Below are positions 1 through 4,880 of a DNA stretch of 9,305 bases, in pieces. The notes under the pieces were generated by a model that was not told the DNA's origin, made no database searches, and saw nothing but the letters and a program-made list of their open reading frames with translations. Location of the stretch: positions 1 through 9,305 of the forward strand of contig JASHSO010000428.1 of NCBI GenBank assembly GCA_030038715.1, in the 5' to 3' direction. Both the position numbers and the translations under genes were made by a program. The DNA comes from Streptosporangiaceae bacterium. Its GTDB lineage: Bacteria; Actinomycetota; Actinomycetes; Streptosporangiales; Streptosporangiaceae. How positions within the stretch are numbered: position 1 is the first letter of the stretch; each line of letters starts with the position of its first letter.

Positions 1-527
1 GATTCGATCAGCCGCCGCATCGGCGTGCCGTGCCCGTACAGCGACCCGAACTGGGTGTCCCCGGTGTCGGCGTGCGCATCGAAATGGATAACCGAGACGT
101 GGCCCCAGCCCACGGTCCTTGCCACGCCGGTGACATCCGGCAGCGCGATGGTGTGATCGCCGCCGAGTACGACCGGGATCGCACCGCCGACGCTGGCTTG
201 GCGGACGGCGTCCTCCAGCCGCCGCAGGGACAGTTCGGTGTCGCCGCCCGGCATTTCGACGTCTCCCGCGTCGGCCACCGCCAGCTCGGTGAGCGGGTCC
301 ACGCCGAGTGCCAGGTGCGGCCGCGAGCCGTCGTGCGGAAGGTAGTCGGTGAACCGGATCGCCTGCGGTCCGAAGCGGGCTCCCGGCCGGTGCGAGGTCC
401 CGCCGTCGAACGGCGCGCCGATGATCATGATGTCGGTACCCGTCCAGCTCGCCGGGTCCGCCAGGTCAGCCCGCGGCACGCCGAGGAACGTCGCGTCCGG
501 GCCGTACATGCCGCCAAGTCGGGTCAT
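1..527 (-). CDS. Agmatinase/arginase-family ureohydrolase (5' part only)
   Basis: Partial gene: the 175 N-terminal codons are present and the rest lies beyond base 1, where the family usually totals about 300-320 residues. The enzymes hydrolyse a guanidino group (agmatine, guanidinobutyrate, arginine or relatives) to urea and an amine, using two Mn2+ ions. Visible family signatures are GAPFDGGTSHRPGARFGP (about 37-54), LGGDHT (about 121-126, first metal histidine) and HFDAHADT (148-155, metal-binding Asp/His/Asp), then YGHGTPMRR (about 164-172). The last pattern resembles agmatinase/guanidinobutyrase types more than classical arginase, but substrate cannot be fixed from half a protein. ATG at 527 is chosen; an in-frame GTG lies three codons upstream at 536. 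No Shine-Dalgarno is obvious, but a TACGGT -10-like hexamer lies 7 bases before the ATG, suggesting a leaderless message. It is divergent from the phosphatase/AsnC gene pair. Confidence 0.9.
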   Translation of the reverse strand, partial: MTRLGGMYGPDATFLGVPRADLADPASWTGTDIMIIGAPFDGGTSHRPGARFGPQAIRFTDYLPHDGSRPHLALGVDPLTELAVADAGDVEMPGGDTELSLRRLEDAVRQASVGGAIPVVLGGDHTIALPDVTGVARTVGWGHVSVIHFDAHADTGDTQFGSLYGHGTPMRRLIE

Positions 528-534
528 GCAGGCC

Positions 535-540
535 ACCGTA
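535..540 (-). promoter_or_regulatory. Candidate -10 box for leaderless ureohydrolase transcript
   Basis: Read on the minus strand, TACGGT fits the actinobacterial TANNNT -10 pattern and ends 7 bases before the ATG at 527, so transcription would start at or next to the A of the start codon. A weak -35-like CAGACA lies about 19 bases further upstream, a little farther than usual. The absence of a Shine-Dalgarno before this ATG fits a leaderless message. This is inference from spacing and consensus only. Confidence 0.35.
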
Positions 541-607
541 TCGGGTGGCTGTGAGATGGTGTCTGCGGACCGACAGCGCGAAACGGAGCAGGCGGTTGGC
601 GCGGGAC

Positions 608-1369
608 GTGACACCAGAGAAGCCGGACATCCAGGACCTGATCACGGCGGACGGGCGCTACATCCGGCTCCCAGGCGTCGATAATCTGCGCGACATCGGC
701 GGCTATCCAACGCGGGACGGGGCTAGCGTGCGGTGGGCGACGCTGTTCAGGTCGGACGGACTGCACCGGCTCGACTCGGCGGGCGCGGCCGGACTCGCCG
801 ATCTGGACTTGCATACCATCGTCGACCTGCGGACAGACGAGGAAAGGCGGTACGCGCCGAGCGTTACGGCGGCCCTGCAGGCCCGCACCGTGCACGTCTG
901 TCTGGTCAGTGCCGACGACCTGCGGCAGATACCGCCCGAGCTGGCTGCTGTGTACCGGCACCTGATCGACGAGTGCGGCGGGGCGGTCGCGGCTGCCATC
1001 GGGATGCTCTGCGGCCTTGATGCGCTCCCTGCGCTAGTGCACTGCAGTGCCGGCAAGGATCGAACCGGTGTCGTGGTTGCCCTGATCCTGGCCCTGCTCG
1101 GCGTGCCCGACGAGGTGATCGCGGCGGACTACGCGCTCAGCGCGGGTTACCTGAACGCAGCGAACATCGCGGCGATCGGTCGGCTGCAAGCCGGCCGCGA
1201 CCCGGGGGAGGAGCTCCCGGCCGGGCTGCTAGCGAGCCCGCCGTGGCTAATCCTGGACGTGCTCGCCAGGGCCAGGGCGGCTGGTGGCGGATCAGTCGAG
1301 GGCTACCTGAGGCTCAACGGCCTCGGCCCGGCCGCCCTGACCGCGCTGCGGCAGGCGCTGGTGGGCTAG
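608..1369 (+). CDS. PtpB-like tyrosine/dual-specificity protein phosphatase
   Basis: A 253-residue cytoplasmic phosphatase of the Y_phosphatase3 type, the family of mycobacterial PtpB. It carries the catalytic P-loop HCSAGKDRTG, with Cys146 as nucleophile and Arg152 as phosphate-binding arginine. The Lys and Asp in GKDRTG are typical of this family, whose members remove phosphate from phosphotyrosine and sometimes from phospho-Ser/Thr or phosphoinositides. The N-terminus carries the family signature LPGVDNLRDIGGYPT (about 21-35), then FRSDGLHRL and VDLRTDEER. No signal peptide or membrane segment is seen. The frame is open upstream to a GTG at 545, but that would nearly abut the divergent ureohydrolase start. 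GTG at 608 starts just before the conserved region, so I prefer it, without a convincing ribosome site. The AsnC gene follows after 21 bases, so the two are probably cotranscribed. The physiological substrate is unknown. Confidence 0.85.
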   Translation: MTPEKPDIQDLITADGRYIRLPGVDNLRDIGGYPTRDGASVRWATLFRSDGLHRLDSAGAAGLADLDLHTIVDLRTDEERRYAPSVTAALQARTVHVCLVSADDLRQIPPELAAVYRHLIDECGGAVAAAIGMLCGLDALPALVHCSAGKDRTGVVVALILALLGVPDEVIAADYALSAGYLNAANIAAIGRLQAGRDPGEELPAGLLASPPWLILDVLARARAAGGGSVEGYLRLNGLGPAALTALRQALVG

Positions 1370-1390
1370 CTGGCTGCGACGGGACCCGAC

Positions 1391-1864
1391 ATGGCCTTCG
1401 ACGACCTGGACAGGAGTATCGTCGCGGCGCTCGTTGCGGATGCGCGGGCTACCTACGCCGAGGTCGGCGTTGCGGTCGGGCTGTCGGCTCCAGCCGTGAA
1501 GCGGCGGGTGGACCGGCTGCTGGCGTCCGGAGCGATCACGGGCTTCTCCGCTCGGGTGGACGCATCCGCGCTCGGCTGGACAACCGAGGCTTACGTCGAG
1601 CTGTTCTGCCAGGGACGAACCACGCCGGGCGACATCGCCGCCGCCGTCGCCAAGCATCCCGAGGTCGTCGACGCCTGCACGATTACCGGCGACGCCGACG
1701 CATTGCTGCACATCAGGGCGGCCGATGTTCGACACTTCGAGCGGGTCGTGGAGCGGATCGGAGCCGAGCCCCTCGTTGTCAGGACTCGCAGCGCGATCGT
1801 GCTGTCCAGGCTCGTGAGCCGGCCGGACCAGCTGCCGCCACCCGGTACCGAGAGCACGTCCTGA
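1391..1864 (+). CDS. Lrp/AsnC-family transcriptional regulator
   Basis: At 157 residues it has the usual length and layout of a leucine-responsive/AsnC regulator. The N-terminal winged helix-turn-helix (about 4-60) starts with DDLDRSIVAALVADAR and contains the recognition region VGLSAPAVKRRVDRLLASGAI. The C-terminal RAM ligand-binding domain (about 65-145) includes VVDACTITGDADALLHIRA, whose Gly-Asp-x-Asp core is typical of the effector pocket. Such proteins assemble into dimers and octamers and respond to amino acids. The gene lies 21 bases after the phosphatase gene, with GGGA just upstream of its ATG, and a hairpin begins at its stop codon. The divergent ureohydrolase gene is a plausible target because AsnC regulators often control adjacent amino-acid catabolic genes. 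That target and the effector are inferred. Confidence 0.92.
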   Translation: MAFDDLDRSIVAALVADARATYAEVGVAVGLSAPAVKRRVDRLLASGAITGFSARVDASALGWTTEAYVELFCQGRTTPGDIAAAVAKHPEVVDACTITGDADALLHIRAADVRHFERVVERIGAEPLVVRTRSAIVLSRLVSRPDQLPPPGTESTS

Positions 1865-1889
1865 CGTTGGCCTGGGGACAGGTCACGTC
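1863..1889 (+). terminator. Hairpin at the end of the AsnC gene, candidate terminator
   Basis: An imperfect stem-loop starts within the TGA stop of the AsnC gene. The outer arms are GACG/CGTC (4 pairs). After one bulged T come the inner arms TGGCCTG/CAGGTCA (7 pairs, one of them G-T), closing a GGGA tetraloop. No T-run follows directly (the nearest, TTTTT, is at 1913-1917), so it resembles the U-poor terminators common in actinobacteria. It would separate the phosphatase/AsnC unit from the next gene. Confidence 0.5.
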
Positions 1890-1953
1890 TCGCGGATCGT
1901 GGAATTCATGGGGTTTTTGCGGTAACTCGGGGGGTTGTCTACCCGCTTTGGGC

Positions 1954-1959
1954 TACAGT
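1954..1959 (+). promoter_or_regulatory. Candidate -10 box for leaderless transcript of the small membrane protein
   Basis: TACAGT matches the actinobacterial TANNNT -10 pattern and ends 7 bases before the ATG at 1967, so transcription would begin at the start codon. There is no Shine-Dalgarno in the bases between. A TTGTCT sequence lies upstream at 1935-1940, but its 13-base spacing is too short for a normal -35 partner, so the -35 is not assigned. This promoter could also drive the downstream kimA-like gene. Confidence 0.4.
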
Positions 1960-1966
1960 CGTGGCC

Positions 1967-2206
1967 ATGACCGATCGACCCGACGACCAGGCCCGATGGT
2001 CCATGACCACCGGCGAGTTCCGCACTGCGCCTGACGCGTCGGCCAGCACCGCACAGTTCCGAGCGTTCGCTGAGGGAGACAAAGAGCCCGGCCGGTCCTG
2101 GGAAGTCAACGCTCCAGGCCGCAGCGCCGCGCGCATGGTCGCGCTGATCGTGGGCATCGTGGTCGTGCTGGCGATCGTCGTTGTCCTCGTCCTGACCCTC
2201 GGCTGA
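1967..2206 (+). CDS. Small protein with one C-terminal transmembrane segment, function unknown
   Basis: I do not recognise this 79-residue protein. The first 55 or so residues are polar and probably disordered (MTDRPDDQARWSMTTGEF, then a Ser/Ala/Thr-rich stretch and an acidic-basic part). Residues from about 57 to the end form one very hydrophobic helix rich in Val, Ile and Leu, preceded by Arg residues (GRSAARM). This is the arrangement of a tail-anchored protein with its N-terminus in the cytoplasm. An in-frame GTG lies two codons upstream at 1961, but the ATG at 1967 lies 7 bases after a TACAGT box and is preferred. The gene ends 59 bases before the kimA-like transporter in the same orientation, so the two may be cotranscribed. 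A role as a small partner of the transporter is possible, but only position supports it. Confidence 0.7.
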   Translation: MTDRPDDQARWSMTTGEFRTAPDASASTAQFRAFAEGDKEPGRSWEVNAPGRSAARMVALIVGIVVVLAIVVVLVLTLG

Positions 2207-2265
2207 GGGCGCTGCGGGCCAGTCGATCGCGAGCCCGGCTGGCACGCGTGTTTGGATAAACAGTC

Positions 2266-4155
2266 ATGAGCGCGAGGCCAGTCGCGGCCGATGCCACTGG
2301 CTTGGCGCCTGAGGAAAGCCATCGGCTCACGGCGCTTGAGGGCCTCGCTGCGCTGTCGCTGGACGCCTTGTCCTCGGTGGCGTACGGCCCGCAAGCCATC
2401 ATCATCGTGCTGGCCACGGCCGGCGTGGCCGCACTGCACTACACACTGCCGGTCACGATCGCGATCGTGCTGCTGCTGACCGTCCTGGTGATCTCGTATC
2501 GGCAGGTCATTGAGGCCTTTCCGACCGGCGGCGGTGCCTACGCGGTGGCCAAAGCACACCTGGGCGTCCGACCCAGCCTGATCGCAGCCGGATCCCTGGT
2601 GGTCGATTACATCCTGAACGCTGCCGTCGGCGTGTCAGCCGGCGTCGAGGCACTGACGTCCGCGTTCCAGGGGCTGTACCCGGACCGGGTGTGGCTGTGC
2701 CTGGGCGTGCTCGCGCTGATTACCGGCGCGAACTTGTGGGGCGTGGCCGAGTCTGCCCGGCTCTTTATCACCCCAACTCTGCTGTTCATCGTCGCGATCT
2801 TCGCTGTGATCGTCGGTGGACTGGTACGGCCGCATCCGCTGCCGTACCCGCCTGGATCGGTGTCGTCCGTCCCGGCCACGGTGGGGATCCTGCTGCTGCT
2901 GCGGGCGTTCGCCTCCGGCTGCTCGGCACTGACCGGGGTCGAGGCGATCGCCAATGCTGTGCCGCAGTTCCGCCGACCGCGCTACCGACGGGCTCAGCAC
3001 ACCGAGGTCGGGCTCGGCGTGATCCTCGGCCTGATGCTGATCGGCATCGCCATCGTGGCCGAGAAATACCACGTCAAGCCCTCTGCGACGACCACGACGC
3101 TGGCTCAGCTCACCGCGGCCTCGCTCGGCCATAACTTCGCCTTCTATGCGATCCAAGTGATCACGACGGTGCTGCTGGCGCTGGCGGCCAACACCTCCTT
3201 CGGCGGACTTCCGGTGCTTGCCTCGCTGCTGGCGACCGACAACTTCCTCCCGCATCTGTTCTTCCTGCGCGCCGACCGGCAGGTGCACAGGTACGGCGTG
3301 GGCGTGCTCGCCGTGTTCGCCGCGGTGCTGCTCGTCGTGTCCAGGGGCAATACCCAGGCCCTGGTCCCGCTGTTCGCCATCGGCGTGTTCGTCGGCTTCA
3401 CGTTGTCCCAGGCGGGAATGGTGCGACACTGGCGCGCCCAGCATCGCCCCGGCAGCACAAGGCGCGCCATCATCAACGGCGTTGGCGCGCTGTTCACCAC
3501 GGCGGCGCTCGCAATCGAGCTGATCAGCAAGTTCACGGAGGGCGCCTGGCTCGTCGTCATCGTCGTGCCGCTGATGGTGCTGATGTTCAGCCGCGTGCAT
3601 GCCACCTACCAGCAGATCGGCGAGGAGTTGCGGATTGGGCAGACGCCGCCTCCCCCACGCCGCCTGAAGTCACTGGTGGTCGTGCCGGTACGCGGCATGT
3701 CACTGCTGACAGAGGAGGCCATCTCGGTGGCCCTCTCGCTCGGCGACGAAGTGGTCGCCGTCACCGTGTGCTACCAGGACGAGGCTGACGTCCGGGCGGA
3801 CGCCCACTTCCGCGAGCAGTGGGAGGAGTGGCACCCGGACGTCCCGCTGCTGACGTTGCATTCCGTGCGCCGCTCGCTTGGTCGGCCTGTGGTCAAGTAC
3901 CTTCGCGAGGTCGAGGCAAGCGACAGGTATCACCGGCTCGTGGTGCTCATCCCCGAGGTGCGGCCGGGCAAGCCGTGGCGGGCGATCCTGTACAACCAGC
4001 GCGGCTTCGTGCTGGAGCAAGCAATCCAGCGCTGGACGTCGAACGTGGTCATCTGCAGGCTCCGGTACCGGCTGTCCGCCGTCGCGGCATTGGCGCCGCC
4101 GACCAGCGAGCCGGCGACCGAGCAAACCGAGCCGGGCAGTCGGGAACTCGACTAG
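2266..4155 (+). CDS. KimA-like APC-superfamily transporter, probable K+/H+ symporter
   Basis: A 629-residue membrane protein resembling Bacillus subtilis KimA (YdaO) in length and layout. About twelve transmembrane segments (roughly 25-445) precede a cytoplasmic C-terminal domain that starts near LKSLVVVPVRGMSLLTEEA and continues through LVVLIPEVRPGKPWRAILYN. Family signatures are SLDALSSVAYGPQ (31-43), FPTGGGAYAVAKAHLG, VDYILNAAVGVSAG (113-126) and CSALTGVEAIANAVP (218-232). As I recall the KimA structure, its K+ site uses Asp36, Tyr43, Asp117, Tyr118, Thr121, Ser125, Thr230 and Glu233. Here Asp33, Tyr40, Asp114, Tyr115, Thr223 and Glu226 match, but Asn118 and Gly122 replace the Thr and Ser. 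Proximity to kdp supports potassium as substrate, although a general amino-acid permease is a weaker alternative. The ATG at 2266 has only a modest GGA upstream. The stop is shared, in a CTAG palindrome, with the convergent kdpE. Confidence 0.82.
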   Translation: MSARPVAADATGLAPEESHRLTALEGLAALSLDALSSVAYGPQAIIIVLATAGVAALHYTLPVTIAIVLLLTVLVISYRQVIEAFPTGGGAYAVAKAHLGVRPSLIAAGSLVVDYILNAAVGVSAGVEALTSAFQGLYPDRVWLCLGVLALITGANLWGVAESARLFITPTLLFIVAIFAVIVGGLVRPHPLPYPPGSVSSVPATVGILLLLRAFASGCSALTGVEAIANAVPQFRRPRYRRAQHTEVGLGVILGLMLIGIAIVAEKYHVKPSATTTTLAQLTAASLGHNFAFYAIQVITTVLLALAANTSFGGLPVLASLLATDNFLPHLFFLRADRQVHRYGVGVLAVFAAVLLVVSRGNTQALVPLFAIGVFVGFTLSQAGMVRHWRAQHRPGSTRRAIINGVGALFTTAALAIELISKFTEGAWLVVIVVPLMVLMFSRVHATYQQIGEELRIGQTPPPPRRLKSLVVVPVRGMSLLTEEAISVALSLGDEVVAVTVCYQDEADVRADAHFREQWEEWHPDVPLLTLHSVRRSLGRPVVKYLREVEASDRYHRLVVLIPEVRPGKPWRAILYNQRGFVLEQAIQRWTSNVVICRLRYRLSAVAALAPPTSEPATEQTEPGSRELD

Positions 4156-4880
4156 TCGGCCCCGGGATCGGGCTGATATCGGTATCCCATCCCGGGCTCG
4201 GTCAGCAGCCAGCGTGGCCTTGCCGGGTCGGTTTCGAGCTTGCGGCGGAGCTGCGCCATATAAAGGCGGAGGTTGCCGGTGGCATCGGCGTATCCGGGCC
4301 CCCAGACCTCGGCCAGCAGCTGTTGCTGGCTTAGCAGCTTGCCGGGGTTGCGCAGGAGGACCTCCAGGAGGTGCCACTCCGTGGGCGTGAGTCTGACGTC
4401 GGGCTTGCTGGCCCGGTCGCCCTCGCCGGACTCTGGATTGGCTGGCCGCTGGATCACCCGCTTGGCGGCGAGGTCGACGACCAGGTCGCCGAGCCGGACC
4501 TGCGGCGTGTCGCCGTCAGCGATCGCACGCCTGCTCACGGCGCGCATCCGGGCGAGCAGCTCGTCCATGCCGAAGGGCTTGGTCACGTAGTCGTCGGCTC
4601 CCGCGTCGAGCGCTTCAACCTTGTCCGTGCTGTCGGAACGCCCGGACAGCACGATGATCGGTGCGTCCGTCCAGCCGCGCAGGCCGTGGATGACCTCGAC
4701 CCCATCCAAGTCAGGCAGGCCAAGGTCGAGGATGACCAGATCGGGTGGGTGGTGCGCGGCCACCCGAAGCGCCTCGCTGCCCGAGCTGGCCGTGCGTACG
4801 TCATACTGGCGTACCCGCAGGTTGATGCGCAGGGCGCGGAGTATCTGCGGCTCGTCGTCGACGACGAGGACCGTTGTCAC
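4152..4880 (-). CDS. kdpE: KdpE-like response regulator, copy downstream of kdpD
   Basis: An OmpR/PhoB-type response regulator of 242 residues. The receiver domain (about 1-118) has the acidic pair Asp8/Asp9, phosphoacceptor Asp52 in ILDLGLPDLDG, Ser79 in IVLSGR and Lys101 in DDYVTKPF. The C-terminal winged helix contains RLTPTEWHLLEVLL and ends in PGMGYRYQP. KdpE phosphorylated by KdpD activates kdp under potassium limitation. An upstream TTG at 4883 is possible. I prefer GTG at 4880 because it overlaps the kdpD TGA as GTGA, the usual translational-coupling arrangement for a sensor and its regulator. Between the two domains is an extra polar linker (RPANPESGEGDRASKP) missing from the other copy. 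In the region that reads HYLR in the other copy and, as I recall, in E. coli KdpE, this protein reads GNLR. The gene ends in a stop shared with the convergent kimA-like gene. Confidence 0.88.
   Translation of the reverse strand: MTTVLVVDDEPQILRALRINLRVRQYDVRTASSGSEALRVAAHHPPDLVILDLGLPDLDGVEVIHGLRGWTDAPIIVLSGRSDSTDKVEALDAGADDYVTKPFGMDELLARMRAVSRRAIADGDTPQVRLGDLVVDLAAKRVIQRPANPESGEGDRASKPDVRLTPTEWHLLEVLLRNPGKLLSQQQLLAEVWGPGYADATGNLRLYMAQLRRKLETDPARPRWLLTEPGMGYRYQPDPGAD

Noticed and set aside
30..554. Plus-strand open frame of 174 codons opposite the ureohydrolase
   Set aside because: The minus strand encodes intact ureohydrolase metal motifs over the same bases; the plus frame is Arg/Val/Gly-rich with no family signature, as expected of a GC-rich shadow.
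1913..1917. TTTTT run as the U-tract of the hairpin at 1863-1889
   Set aside because: It lies 23 bases after the stem, too far for a classical intrinsic terminator.
1890..1966. ECF sigma promoter from GGAATT at 1901 with CGGT at 1920
   Set aside because: The spacing is about two bases too short and the -10 part does not match the usual CGTT; the TACAGT box nearer the start is more convincing.
1243..2034. Plus-strand open frame of 263 codons across the phosphatase end and the AsnC gene
   Set aside because: It is out of frame with both recognised genes, is extremely Arg/Gly-rich and has no recognisable domain.
2207..2265. c-di-AMP (ydaO-type) riboswitch before the kimA-like gene
   Set aside because: Only 59 bases separate the genes, too short for this large riboswitch, and no conserved elements are seen.
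2635..3600. 321-codon minus-strand frame antisense to the kimA-like gene
   Set aside because: It is His/Gln/Asp/Arg-rich with no motif and lies entirely against a clear membrane transporter gene; a codon-bias shadow.
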